Assembly (NCBI RefSeq): GCF_003671765.1
Contig: NZ_QPIB01000038.1
Span: 1-64,000, forward strand
Length of the DNA: 64,000 bases
Origin: Xenophilus sp. E41
GTDB taxonomy: Bacteria; Pseudomonadota; Gammaproteobacteria; Burkholderiales; Burkholderiaceae_C
Direction of reading: 5' to 3'
In this document: one piece after another, positions 24,739 through 33,011 of the stretch
Layout of the letters: each line of letters opens with the position of its first letter
Numbering within the stretch: position 1 is the first letter of the stretch
Translations under genes and position numbers: made by a program
Notes under the pieces: model-generated
What the model was told of the DNA's origin: nothing
Database searches by the model: none
The model's input: the letters and a program-made list of their open reading frames with translations, nothing else

Positions 24739-26103
24739 ATGACTTCTTCCGCTGTTCCCTCTTCCGACGACGCGGCCCCGCCCGCGGCGGTGCCTTTCCT
24801 CGAAGCCCTGCGCTTCTGGCTCAAGCTCGGCTTCATCAGCTTCGGCGGGCCGGCCGGGCAGATCGCGATCATGCACACCGAACTGGTGGAGCGGCGGCGC
24901 TGGCTGTCGGAAGGGCGCTTCCTGCACGCGCTCAACTACTGCATGCTGCTGCCCGGCCCCGAAGCGCAACAGCTCGCCACGTACATCGGCTGGCTGATGC
25001 ACCGCACGGCGGGCGGCATCGTCGCCGGCGCGCTGTTCGTGCTGCCTTCGCTGGCGATCCTCATCGCGCTGTCGTGGATCTACATGGCCTATGGGCACCT
25101 CACGGTGGTGGCGGGCATCTTCTACGGGCTGAAGCCCGCGATCACGGCAATCGTGCTGCACGCGGCGCACCGCATCGGCAGCCGGGCGATTCGCAACCGG
25201 TGGAAGCTCGGGCTCGCGGTGGCCGCGTTCATCGCCATCTTTTGGGGACAGGTGCCGTTCCCGGCCATCGTCGCGGTGGCAGCGCTGCTGGGATGGCTGG
25301 GCGCGCGCTGGCGGCCGCAGCTTTTCTCGCCGGCCGGCCACGGCGCCGCGCAACGTTCGGCCGGGCGCGCGCTCATCGACGACGACACGCCGACGCCGGC
25401 GCATGCACGCTTCTCGCGCGCCGGCCTGGCACGCGTGCTGGCGGTGGGCGCGCTACTGTGGCTGGTGCCGATGGGCCTGCTGGTGGCCGATGGCGGCTGG
25501 CAGGGCACGCTGGCCCAGATGGCCTGGTTCTTCAGCAAGGCGGCGCTGCTGACCTTCGGCGGCGCGTATGCCGTGCTGCCCTACGTCTACCAGGGCGCGG
25601 TGGACCATTTCCACTGGCTCAGCGCGCCGCAGATGATGGACGGCCTGGCCCTGGGCGAAACCACGCCCGGCCCGCTGATCATGGTGGTGGCCTTCGTCGG
25701 CTTCGTGGGCGGCTGGCTGCAGCAGGTTGCGGGCGCCGGCGCGCCCTTCCTCGGCGGCGCGCTGGCGGCGGTGGTCGTCACCTTCTTCACCTTCCTGCCG
25801 TCCTTCCTCTTCATCCTGGCCGGCGGCCCGCTGATCGAGGCCACGCACGGGCGCCTCGGCTTCACGGCGCCGCTGGCGGCCATCACGGCGGCGGTGGTGG
25901 GCGTGATCGTCAACCTGGCCCTGTTCTTCGCCTGGCACGTGCTGTGGCCCGATGGCTTCGGCGGGCGCTTCGACATCGCGGCAGCCGTCATCGCGGTGGC
26001 GGCCGGCGTGGCGCTGTTTCGATTGAAGCTCGGCGTGATGCCGGTGCTGGGCCTGTGCGCAGTGGCCGGCCTGCTGCTGCGATGGATGGGGGTGGGCGGC
26101 TGA
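24739..26103 (+). CDS. chrA: Chromate efflux transporter ChrA
   Basis: 454 residues, long-chain bidomain ChrA. Both halves carry the CHR signature: FWLKLGFISFGGPAGQIAIMH near residue 30 and MAWFFSKAALLTFGGAYAVLPY near 265, each followed by an LLPGPEAQQLATYIG / ETTPGPLIMVVAFVG motif. Ten or more membrane segments are visible. It exports chromate by a proton- or sulfate-linked mechanism. No chrB regulator is adjacent. Confidence 0.94.
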   Translation: MTSSAVPSSDDAAPPAAVPFLEALRFWLKLGFISFGGPAGQIAIMHTELVERRRWLSEGRFLHALNYCMLLPGPEAQQLATYIGWLMHRTAGGIVAGALFVLPSLAILIALSWIYMAYGHLTVVAGIFYGLKPAITAIVLHAAHRIGSRAIRNRWKLGLAVAAFIAIFWGQVPFPAIVAVAALLGWLGARWRPQLFSPAGHGAAQRSAGRALIDDDTPTPAHARFSRAGLARVLAVGALLWLVPMGLLVADGGWQGTLAQMAWFFSKAALLTFGGAYAVLPYVYQGAVDHFHWLSAPQMMDGLALGETTPGPLIMVVAFVGFVGGWLQQVAGAGAPFLGGALAAVVVTFFTFLPSFLFILAGGPLIEATHGRLGFTAPLAAITAAVVGVIVNLALFFAWHVLWPDGFGGRFDIAAAVIAVAAGVALFRLKLGVMPVLGLCAVAGLLLRWMGVGG

Positions 26104-26141
26104 GCGCGCCGCGGCGCGCCCGCCTGCGCGCCCTCTGGCCT

Positions 26142-26888
26142 TCAGACGATCGAGTTGTCGCCGTCGTCGAAGCTGCCCCCGTCGTCGAAGCCGTCCCAGT
26201 CGGCGCCTGCGTCGCGCGCCAGCGTGCTGTCGGCCGCGCCGGAGCGGCCGCCGCCATCGTCGCCGAAGAAGTTCTGCGTGACGTTCTCCGTCACCGTCGG
26301 AGTGCCGCCTTGATTGCCGCCGAACAGGCCGCCGCCACCGCTGCCGCCACGGCCGCCGAGCAGGTGCTCGATGCCGTTGAACAGGAACATGCCGCCGGCC
26401 ACGCCCGCCGCGGCCGACGCCGCGGTGCCCAGCAGGCCCGGCCCGTTCGATGCCGCCGGCGCCGCAGCCGCCGCCGGTGCACCGAAGACGCGTTCACGCC
26501 AGCTCGGCGCGGCCGCGCGCGCGGGAGGTGCCCCCGGCGCGTAGCGCTCGGACCCGTCGTAGCCGCCGGCCGCCGGCGTCGGCTGGGACGCGTAGGGCTG
26601 CGGTTGCAGCTGCGGCGCGCGGCCCCAGTCGATGCCGGGCGCGCCACCGAGGAAGCTGCCGCCGGCCGGCTGCTGCTGCGCCTGCGAGAGCTGGGCGATC
26701 TGCTGCTGCGCGTCGGCCAGCGCGTGCTCGAGCAGCAGCGCGCGCTGCACCAGCAGGTAGACCGCGTCAGGTTGGCCGGCCAGGCGCTCGCGGATCATCG
26801 CGACCGCCTGCGGGTCCTTCTGCACACCCTGTACCGCGGCGAGGCGCTGCAGCAGGTCGTCGAGCCATTGGGTTTCCTGGGGGGTCAT
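26142..26888 (-). CDS. DUF2076 family protein
   Basis: 248 residues from the ATG at 26888. The N-terminus MTPQETQWLDDLLQRLAAVQ...KDPQAVAMIRERLAGQPDAVYLLVQRALLLE is the DUF2076 helix pair; next comes a Gln-rich helix (ADAQQQIAQLSQAQQQ), a Pro/Ala linker, a glycine-rich hydrophobic stretch (GLLGTAASAAAGVAGGMFLF) and an acidic Asp-rich tail ending DDGDNSIV. Sequence suggests a membrane-associated or membrane-inserting protein. Function of the family is not established. Confidence 0.88.
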   Translation of the reverse strand: MTPQETQWLDDLLQRLAAVQGVQKDPQAVAMIRERLAGQPDAVYLLVQRALLLEHALADAQQQIAQLSQAQQQPAGGSFLGGAPGIDWGRAPQLQPQPYASQPTPAAGGYDGSERYAPGAPPARAAAPSWRERVFGAPAAAAAPAASNGPGLLGTAASAAAGVAGGMFLFNGIEHLLGGRGGSGGGGLFGGNQGGTPTVTENVTQNFFGDDGGGRSGAADSTLARDAGADWDGFDDGGSFDDGDNSIV

Positions 26889-26895
26889 GGGGGCC

Positions 26896-26915
26896 TTTCG
26901 TGACGTTTCGTGACA
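26896..26915. promoter_or_regulatory. Tandem 10-base repeat in front of the DUF2076 gene
   Basis: TTTCGTGACG followed at once by TTTCGTGACA (read on +). On the coding strand it lies directly before the GAAAGG ribosome-binding site of the leftward DUF2076 gene, so a bound protein or a folded leader here could affect translation or transcription. Confidence 0.4.
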
Positions 26916-27056
26916 GGGAGGGGCGGCAGCGCGCCGCCTTGTGCGTCGGACCTCGCGGCGGCGTGCAAGTTCTCCACGCCCGGCGCGATTAAGCATGCCC
27001 TAAGTCGCGCTTGCCGCCACACTCCCGTGTCCCACAGCACAGGAAAGGCGAGCACC

Positions 27057-28100
27057 GTGGCTTCACGCGCATGGACATCGGCACTGGTCTTCTTCTTCGT
27101 CGTCGCGCTGGGCAGCGCGCACGCGCAGCAGATCGAGCGCAACAGCCTGGGCATGGCCTTCGTGAAGCTGCCTGCCGGCGAGTTCCTCATGGGCAGCGAC
27201 GAGTCGCCCGAGGCACTGGCCCGCGCCTATCCGCAGATGCCGCCCGAACGCTTCGCGCAACTGGACGACGAGAAGCCGGTGCACCGCGTGCGCATCACGC
27301 ATGCCTTCTGGATGGGGCAGCACGAGGTCACGGTGGGCCAGTTCAGGCGCTTTCTCGAACGCTCCGGCTACGTGCCCGAATCGGTGGCCGACGGCACGGG
27401 CGGCTACGGCTGGCGGGCCGACTACGACCCGGCGACGACGAAGCGCGGCGATGCCTTCGAAGGCCGCGACGTGCGCTATTCCTGGCGCAACCCCGGCTTC
27501 GCGCAGGGCGACGACCACCCGGTCGTGAACGTGACCTGGAACGACGCCCAGGCGCTGGCGGCCTGGCTCAGCCGCACCGAAGGCAAGCGCTACCGCCTGC
27601 CCACCGAGGCCGAATGGGAATACGCCTGCCGCGCCGGCACCCGCACGCGCTACAGCTCGGGCGACGACCCCGCATCGCTCGCGCGCGTCGCCAATGTCTT
27701 CGATGCCAGCAGCGCGCGCTACTGGCCGAAGTGGCAGGCGATGGCGCTGCCGACCGACGACGGCCATCCCTTCACCGCCCCCGTCGGCAGCTTCGCACCC
27801 AACGCCTGGGGCCTGTACGACATGCACGGCAACGCGTGGGAATGGGTGGCCGACTGGCACGCCGACGACTACTACGCGCGCTCATCGGTCGACGATCCGC
27901 AGGGCCCCGCCGACGGCGACGTGCGCGTGCGCCGCGGCGGCTCGTGGCACACCTGGCCTTTCTACGCGCGTGCGTCGTACCGCAACTGGAACGCGCCCGA
28001 CACGCGCTACACGCTGGTGGGCATCCGGCTGGTGCGCGACGACGATACGGGCGCGGCGCCGTCGATCAACGCGGCACCGCCGGCGGCGCCAGCTCGGTGA
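27057..28100 (+). CDS. Exported formylglycine-generating-enzyme (SUMF1) family protein without catalytic cysteines
   Basis: 347 residues from a GTG at 27057 with AGGAAAGG upstream. The N-terminus WTSALVFFFVVALGSAHAQQ is a signal peptide with an AHA-QQ cleavage site. The FGE-sulfatase fold is clear: FVKLPAGEFLMGSDE, HRVRITHAFWMGQHEVTVGQF, PVVNVTWNDAQALAAWLS, YRLPTEAEWEYACRAGT, GLYDMHGNAWEWVADW and RVRRGGSWHT. The C-terminal cysteine pair of true formylglycine enzymes is absent (RRGGSWHTWPFYARASYRNW), so sulfatase activation is unlikely. Its last 35 bases overlap the convergent aldo/keto reductase gene. Confidence 0.9.
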   Translation: MASRAWTSALVFFFVVALGSAHAQQIERNSLGMAFVKLPAGEFLMGSDESPEALARAYPQMPPERFAQLDDEKPVHRVRITHAFWMGQHEVTVGQFRRFLERSGYVPESVADGTGGYGWRADYDPATTKRGDAFEGRDVRYSWRNPGFAQGDDHPVVNVTWNDAQALAAWLSRTEGKRYRLPTEAEWEYACRAGTRTRYSSGDDPASLARVANVFDASSARYWPKWQAMALPTDDGHPFTAPVGSFAPNAWGLYDMHGNAWEWVADWHADDYYARSSVDDPQGPADGDVRVRRGGSWHTWPFYARASYRNWNAPDTRYTLVGIRLVRDDDTGAAPSINAAPPAAPAR

Positions 28101-29103
28101 ACTGGCCGTTCCAGTAGGGGTAGTGGGGATAGGGCGGCATCACGGCGCTCGCGGCATCGAGCGCCGCCATCTGCGTGGGCGTGAGGCTCCAGCCCACGGC
28201 GCCGAGGTTCTGCACCAGCTGCGCCTCGTCGCGCGCGCCGATCAGCACGCTGGTCACCGTGGGCCGCTGCAGCAGCCAGTTGATGGCGACCTGCGGCACC
28301 GTCTTGCCGGTTTCCTCCGCCACCTGGAGCAGCGCATCGACCACGCGGTACAGGTGCTCGTCGGCCACCGGCGGCGCGAAGCCGGCCGTCTCGTGCAGGC
28401 GGCTGCCTTCGGGCAGCGGCGCACCGCGCCGGATCTTGCCGGTGAGGCGGCCCCAGCCGAGCGGGCTCCACACCAGCGCACCCACGCCCTGGTCGATGCC
28501 CAGCGGCATCAGCTCCCATTCGTAGTCGCGGCCGACGAGCGAGTAGTAGGTCTGGTTGGCGACGAAGCGCTCGGTGCCCAGGCGGTCGGCCGCGGCCAGC
28601 GCCTTCATCAGCTGCCAGCCTGCGAAGTTCGAGGCGCCGATCGCGCGCACCTTGCCGGCGCGCACCAGGTCGTCGAGCGTGCGCAGCATCTGCTCGACCG
28701 GCGTGTGGGCGTCGAAGGCGTGCAGCTGCAGGATGTCGATGTGTTCCGTCTTCAGGCGCCTGAGCGCGGCGTGCGTGCTCTCGAGCAGGTGGTGGCGCGA
28801 CCAGCCGGCGTCGTTGGGGCCATCGCCCGTGCGCAGCGTGACCTTGGTCGAGATGAGCGCCGCGTTGCGCCGGCCTTCCAGCGCCGCGCCGAGGATCTCC
28901 TCCGACGCGCCCGACGAATACACGTCGGCCGTGTCGAAGAGGTTCACGCCCGCATCGAGGCAGATGTCGACCAGGCGCCGGGCGCCGGCCACGTCGGTCT
29001 GGCCCCAGGCGCTGAAGAGCGGGCCTTGTCCGCCGAAAGTGCCGGCACCGAAGCCGAGGGCGGGCACACGCAGGCCGGAGCGGCCGAGCAGTCGTTGTTC
29101 CAT
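28066..29103 (-). CDS. Aldo/keto reductase
   Basis: 345 residues. Family motifs: LGFGAGTFGG at the start, DAGVNLFDTADVYSSGASEEILG (catalytic Asp and Tyr), ISTKVTLRTG (Lys), DILQLHAFD (His) and a late NADPH-binding stretch VTSVLIGARDEAQLVQNL. It reduces aldehydes or ketones with NADPH. The ATG at 29103 follows AGGAG. Upstream of it are two unrelated repeats that separate it from the MFS gene. Confidence 0.94.
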   Translation of the reverse strand: MEQRLLGRSGLRVPALGFGAGTFGGQGPLFSAWGQTDVAGARRLVDICLDAGVNLFDTADVYSSGASEEILGAALEGRRNAALISTKVTLRTGDGPNDAGWSRHHLLESTHAALRRLKTEHIDILQLHAFDAHTPVEQMLRTLDDLVRAGKVRAIGASNFAGWQLMKALAAADRLGTERFVANQTYYSLVGRDYEWELMPLGIDQGVGALVWSPLGWGRLTGKIRRGAPLPEGSRLHETAGFAPPVADEHLYRVVDALLQVAEETGKTVPQVAINWLLQRPTVTSVLIGARDEAQLVQNLGAVGWSLTPTQMAALDAASAVMPPYPHYPYWNGQFTELAPPAVPR

Positions 29104-29137
29104 CGAGGGACTCCTTTCAAGGGTTTCGGTATTCACT

Positions 29138-29158
29138 CCCTCTCCGACCGGGAGAGGG
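29138..29158. repeat. Short hairpin repeat CCCTCTCC/GGAGAGGG
   Basis: Perfect 8-base arms (29138-29145 and 29151-29158) around a 5-base loop, in the gap between MFS and aldo/keto reductase genes. This CCCTCTCC...GGAGAGGG type of hairpin occurs between genes in many proteobacteria. Confidence 0.7.
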
Positions 29159-29177
29159 CTGGCGACTCGCCCCGCAA

Positions 29178-29237
29178 CCGTTCGGGCTGAGCCTGTCGAA
29201 GCCTTGCGCCGGCCTTCGACAGGCCCAGGCTGAACGG
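29178..29237. repeat. Inverted repeat of the TTCGGGCTGAGCCTGTCGAAG type
   Basis: Two 24-base arms (29178-29201 and 29214-29237) are near-perfect reverse complements around a 12-base loop; each contains a GCCTGTCGAAG / CTTCGACAGGC core. This palindrome family is widespread between genes in beta- and other proteobacteria. It lies directly beside the CCCTCTCC hairpin. Confidence 0.85.
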
Positions 29238-29275
29238 GCGGGGGAGTCACCGGTGATCGGGTGGAAGCTGCAGGC

Positions 29276-30466
29276 TCAAGCCCCCGCCGTCGCGCACTCC
29301 GCCGGCACCTGCCGCCGGTCCAGCGCATGGCTCCACAGCGCCAGCAGTAGCCCGGCGACCGTGAGCGCCGCCGCGGCCATGCCCAGGTTCTGCAGGCCCT
29401 GCGTGCCGGCGCCGCGCTCGATCACCACGCCGCCGACCCACGCGCCCAGCGCGTTGCCGAGGTTGAAGGCCGCGATGTTCAGGCTCGACGCGAGGTTCTG
29501 CCCCGCGCCGGCCGCCTTCTCCAGCACCCGCACCTGCAGCGGCGCCACGGTGGCGAAAGCGACGATGCCCAGCAGCCCGACGAACACGACGGCCGCCACC
29601 GCGTGCGGCATCGCCCAGCGGGCCACCGCCAGCACCGCGGCCAGCGCGATCAGCGTGCGGATCACCGCGCGCATCGGCGCCTTGTCGGCCAGCTTGCCGC
29701 CCAGCAGGTTGCCGATGGCCAGCCCGCCGCCGAAGAGCAGCAGCACCGGCGACACCGCCGCGTCCGACAGGCCCGTCACCCGGGTCAGCACCGGCTGCAC
29801 GTAGGTGTAGAAGGCGAACACGCCGGCAAAACCCAGCACCGTCATCGCCAGTCCCAGCCACACCTGCGGGCGGGCCAGCACGGCCAGCTCGTCGCGCAGC
29901 GGCGCGGGCTCGACCTTGGCAGCGTCGCGCGGCACATAACGCGCCAGCACCGCCAGTGCGACGACACCGATCACGGCCACGGCCCAGAAGGTCGCGCGCC
30001 AGCCGAAGTGCAGGCCCAGCCAGGCGCCCGCCGGCACGCCGAGCAGCGTCGCGGCCGTGAGGCCCGTGAACATGATCGCGATGGCCGAGGCGCGCTTCTC
30101 GGGCGGCACCAGCCCGGTGGCCACCACCGAGCCCACGCCGAAGAAGGTGCCGTGCGCCAGCGAGGTGATCACCCGGGCGGCCATCAGCGCCTCGTAGCTC
30201 GGCGCCACGGCACAGGCGATGTTGCCGAGCGTGAAGATCGCCATCAGCGCCAGCAGCACCGTCTTGCGCGGCAGGCGCCGCGTGGCGATGGTGAGCACCG
30301 GCGCGCCGACCGCCACGCCGATGGCGTAGCCCGAGATCAGCAGGCCCGCGGCCGCGATGGAGACATGAAGATCCGCCGAGACCTGCAGCAGCAGGCCCAT
30401 GATGACGAACTCGGTGGTGCCGATGCCGAAGGCGCCGGCGGTGAGGGCAAGAAGTGCGATGGGCAT
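29276..30466 (-). CDS. MFS transporter, DHA1 family (AraJ/arabinose-efflux-like)
   Basis: 396 residues with 12 hydrophobic segments. FGIGTTEFVIMGLLLQVSADL at the start, ARVITSLAHGTFFGVGSVVA in helix 4 and LGVPAGAWLGLHFGWRATFW in helix 5 are typical of AraJ/YdhP-type DHA1 exporters. It likely expels sugars or toxic organics by proton antiport. The ATG at 30466 has no strong ribosome-binding site. No local regulator is evident, and the next gene to the right is the divergent toxin-antitoxin pair. Confidence 0.92.
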   Translation of the reverse strand: MPIALLALTAGAFGIGTTEFVIMGLLLQVSADLHVSIAAAGLLISGYAIGVAVGAPVLTIATRRLPRKTVLLALMAIFTLGNIACAVAPSYEALMAARVITSLAHGTFFGVGSVVATGLVPPEKRASAIAIMFTGLTAATLLGVPAGAWLGLHFGWRATFWAVAVIGVVALAVLARYVPRDAAKVEPAPLRDELAVLARPQVWLGLAMTVLGFAGVFAFYTYVQPVLTRVTGLSDAAVSPVLLLFGGGLAIGNLLGGKLADKAPMRAVIRTLIALAAVLAVARWAMPHAVAAVVFVGLLGIVAFATVAPLQVRVLEKAAGAGQNLASSLNIAAFNLGNALGAWVGGVVIERGAGTQGLQNLGMAAAALTVAGLLLALWSHALDRRQVPAECATAGA

Positions 30467-30582
30467 GATGGGATGAACTGTGAGGGTTATCCCTGATCGT
30501 GACTAGACGGCTCGCTGGAAAGAGATTGGTGAATTCAATTCCAAGGTGGCGAATGCCGTCGACATGAAGGAGAATCCGAAAG

Positions 30583-30599
30583 CTGTACGGTCTGTACGG
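30583..30599. promoter_or_regulatory. Direct repeat with TGTAC cores upstream of the Phd/YefM gene
   Basis: CTGTACGG occurs at 30583-30590 and again at 30592-30599, just before the AGGAGG ribosome-binding site of the antitoxin gene. YefM-type antitoxins are known to bind operators with TGTAC(A) cores, so this is the likely autoregulatory site. Confidence 0.65.
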
Positions 30600-30614
30600 A
30601 TCAGGAGGTCGTCC

Positions 30615-30872
30615 ATGTCACTTCGTACCGTTGGCCTTGAACAGGGCCGCAACAAGCTGCCCGAGCTGGCGTCTCGCGCGCATGCCGGAGAGGCCAGTCT
30701 GCTGACACGCCATGGCAAGCCTTACGCTGCCATCGTGTCTCCCGAGTTGCTGGCCAAGGCGACGCGCCGCCCGTCTGGATTCCTGAGCCTGCGGGGCACA
30801 GGCAAGGGACTGTGGGGCAAGTCACCCGCGCGCTACGTCGCCGATCTGCGCGACGAATGGGGAGACCGTTGA
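30615..30872 (+). CDS. Type II antitoxin, Phd/YefM family
   Basis: 85 residues from ATG 30615, which has an excellent AGGAGG site (30603-30608). The pattern RTVGLEQGRNKLPELASRAHAGEASLLTRHGKPYAAIVSPE is the Phd/YefM DNA-binding fold; the C-terminal part (GKSPARYVADLRDEWG) is the toxin-neutralising tail. Its stop overlaps the toxin start. The gene is A+T-richer than its neighbours at the 5' side, consistent with acquisition. Confidence 0.92.
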   Translation: MSLRTVGLEQGRNKLPELASRAHAGEASLLTRHGKPYAAIVSPELLAKATRRPSGFLSLRGTGKGLWGKSPARYVADLRDEWGDR

Positions 30873-31360
30873 GCACCCGCGGAACTCGCTCGGCGCCCAA
30901 AGTGGCGTCGCGCGGACAACGACGTGCGGCGCCTGCAGTATGGGGGCATCTGTCGGAAGGCGATCTCGTTGTCGTCGACACCGCGCCGCTGATCTATCTG
31001 CTGGAGGACCACCCCGAGTTCGCGCCGCGCTTCGAAGGCTTGTTCGAGCTGCACAGGGACGGCGTCGTGCAGATCGCCATTTCTTCCATCGCGACGGCCG
31101 AGGTCCTGGCCGGGCCGTTCAAGCAGGGTCAGGACGTGCTGGCTATGCGTTACGAGACGGAACTCAGCGGGTTCGAAGTTCAACCCGTCACGCAGGCCAT
31201 CGCCGTCGCAGCGGCGCGGCTGCGCACGCTGGGCGGACTGCGTCTGCCGGACGCGATACATGCCGCCACCGCCATCGAACTGGGCGCTGTAGCGCTGGTC
31301 ACGCACGACCGCGACTTCTCGCGGCTGCAGGGCCTGCGCATCATCACCGGCCCGGACTGA
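30869..31360 (+). CDS. PIN domain ribonuclease toxin (VapC-like)
   Basis: 163 residues from a TTG at 30869 that overlaps the antitoxin stop (TTGA) and has GGGGAG upstream. The PIN acidic residues are D37 (VVVDTAPLIY), E78 (IATAEVLAGP), D128 (RLPDAIHAATA) and D147 or D149 (THDRDFSRL). About 30 basic residues of uncertain origin precede the domain. Such toxins cut RNA until bound by the antitoxin. A Phd-type antitoxin with a PIN toxin is a recognised pairing. Confidence 0.9.
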   Translation: MSTRGTRSAPKVASRGQRRAAPAVWGHLSEGDLVVVDTAPLIYLLEDHPEFAPRFEGLFELHRDGVVQIAISSIATAEVLAGPFKQGQDVLAMRYETELSGFEVQPVTQAIAVAAARLRTLGGLRLPDAIHAATAIELGAVALVTHDRDFSRLQGLRIITGPD

Positions 31361-31378
31361 ACCCGTTCATCGGTCGCC

Positions 31379-32368
31379 ATGCCCCGCCTCGACATCAACC
31401 GCTCCGGCGAAATGGAAGCCTTCGTGCAGGTCGTCGACCGTGGCGGCTTCTCGGCCGCGGCGCGCGCGCTGGGCATGACGCCCTCGGCCGTGAGCAAGCT
31501 GGTCGCCCGGCTCGAGGCGCGCCTCGCCACGCAACTGGTGCACCGCTCCACCCGCAAACTGCAGCTCACGCCCGAGGGCCAGACCTTTTACGAGCGCAGC
31601 GTGCGCGTGCTGGCCGACCTGGACGAGGCCGAGCGCTGCGCCGCCGCGGCCGCCGCGCCGCGCGGGCGCGTGGGCATCAGCGCCAGCGTGAGCTTCGGCC
31701 ACGTCGTGCTGGTGCCGCTGCTGCCGCGCCTGGTGGCCAGGTACCCCGAGCTGACGCTGGACCTGGGCCTGACCGACCGCGTCGTCGACCTCATGGACGA
31801 GCGCGCCGACATCGCCATCCGCTGGGGCCGGCTGCAGTCGTCCGACCTGGTGGCGCGCCTGCTGGGCCACACGCGGCAGGTCATCGTCGGCTCGCCCGAG
31901 TACCTCCAGCGCCACGGCACGCCCACCACGCGCGACGAGCTCGAGCGGCACAACCGCCTGGGCACCAACTACCGCCGCCTCACCCCCGACTGGCCACTGA
32001 GAGACGAAGACGGCAAGGCCATCGACCTGCCCATCGTCGGCAACGTGCGCGCCGCCGACGGCGAGACCCTGCGCCGCCTGGCGCTGGAGGGCGTGGGCCT
32101 GGCGCGGCTGTCGGTCTATCACATCCATGCCGACCTGCAGGCCGGCACCCTGGTGCCGGTGATGGAAGCGTTCAACCCCGGCGACACCGAACCCATCCAC
32201 GCGGTGTACCTGGGCAAGTCGGGCCGCCTGCCCGCGCGCATCCGCGCCGTGCTGGACTTCCTGGTCGAGCACGTCAAGCTTTCGCCGGTGGACGAGGATT
32301 GGGCGAATTTCAAACCAAATCGGCCTATAGCGCCCGCCCCACGGGCGCGGGCAGCTATCAAAGAGTGA
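31379..32368 (+). CDS. LysR family transcriptional regulator
   Basis: 329 residues. The N-terminal winged helix is MEAFVQVVDRGGFSAAARALGMTPSAVSKLVARLE, followed by a substrate-binding domain with GRVGISASVSFGHVVLVPLLPRLV. It is of the AaeR/DmlR-like type that often controls an adjacent gene. The last 17 or so residues (from about FKPNRPIAPAPRARAA) are encoded by a copy of the intergenic repeat, so the native end has been replaced or extended. Target genes are unclear; Ogt follows by 4 bases. Confidence 0.92.
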   Translation: MPRLDINRSGEMEAFVQVVDRGGFSAAARALGMTPSAVSKLVARLEARLATQLVHRSTRKLQLTPEGQTFYERSVRVLADLDEAERCAAAAAAPRGRVGISASVSFGHVVLVPLLPRLVARYPELTLDLGLTDRVVDLMDERADIAIRWGRLQSSDLVARLLGHTRQVIVGSPEYLQRHGTPTTRDELERHNRLGTNYRRLTPDWPLRDEDGKAIDLPIVGNVRAADGETLRRLALEGVGLARLSVYHIHADLQAGTLVPVMEAFNPGDTEPIHAVYLGKSGRLPARIRAVLDFLVEHVKLSPVDEDWANFKPNRPIAPAPRARAAIKE

Positions 32369-32370
32369 GC
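32317..32370 (+). repeat. Dual stem-loop intergenic repeat, copy 2, inside the LysR 3' end
   Basis: AAATCGGCCTATA, then GCGCCCG/CGGGCGC-type stem and GGGCAGCTAT, matching copy 1 closely; the second stem is degenerate. It lies inside the LysR coding sequence and supplies its stop codon at 32366-32368. Confidence 0.85.
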
Positions 32371-32372
32371 AG

Positions 32373-32987
32373 ATGATCGCGATGACCGAGCCTGTTGTTG
32401 TTGCCGCTCCCGCCGCTACCGGCATCGCCATCTTCGACACCGCCATCGGCCACTGCAGCCTGGCCTGGGGCTCGCGAGGCATCGTCGGCGTGCAACTGCC
32501 CGAGGTGGACGGCAGCGCCGAGGCCAAGCGTGCCCGCATGGCGCGCGACTTTCCGCGGCTGGCCGAGGTGCCCGAGCCGCAGCGCCCGCCGGCCGTGCGC
32601 GCCGCCATCGACGCTATCGTGGCCTTGCTGTCCGAGCGCAGCGCCACCGACCCCGCGGGCGTGGACGCCGCAGTGCGGGCCATCGTGCTGGACGAGGAGG
32701 GCGTGCCACCGTTCCACCGCCGCGTGTACGACATCGCCCGCCGCATTCCGCCCGGCGAGACAAAGACCTATGGCGAGATCGCGGAAGAGTTGGGCGACAA
32801 GACCCTGGCCCGCGCCGTCGGCCAGGCGCTGGGGGCCAACCCCTTTGCGCCCGTGGTGCCGTGCCATCGGGTGCTGGGCGCCAAGGGGTGGCAAGGTGGG
32901 TTTTCGGCGGCGGGCGGGCCGATGCTCAAGTTAAGGATGTTGGGGATGGAGGGGGCGCGGCCGGGTGGGCAGAAGTCCCTGTTTTAA
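32373..32987 (+). CDS. ogt: Methylated-DNA-[protein]-cysteine S-methyltransferase
   Basis: 204 residues. The active-site motif is VVPCHRVLG with nucleophile C164, preceded by the winged helix VYDIARRIPPGETKTYGEIAEELG. It removes alkyl groups from O6-alkylguanine in a suicide reaction. The N-terminal half resembles the Ogt domain rather than Ada. Two in-frame ATGs (32373, 32382) are possible starts. It begins 4 bases after the LysR stop. Confidence 0.93.
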   Translation: MIAMTEPVVVAAPAATGIAIFDTAIGHCSLAWGSRGIVGVQLPEVDGSAEAKRARMARDFPRLAEVPEPQRPPAVRAAIDAIVALLSERSATDPAGVDAAVRAIVLDEEGVPPFHRRVYDIARRIPPGETKTYGEIAEELGDKTLARAVGQALGANPFAPVVPCHRVLGAKGWQGGFSAAGGPMLKLRMLGMEGARPGGQKSLF

Positions 32988-33011
32988 ATAGCTGCGAAAG
33001 GGCACGAAGTG

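Noticed and set aside
27057-28100. True sulfatase-activating formylglycine enzyme
   Set aside because: The catalytic cysteine pair is absent and no sulfatase gene is nearby.
29138-29237. CRISPR array or insertion sequence ends
   Set aside because: Only one copy of each hairpin is present, there are no regularly spaced direct repeats and no transposase gene.
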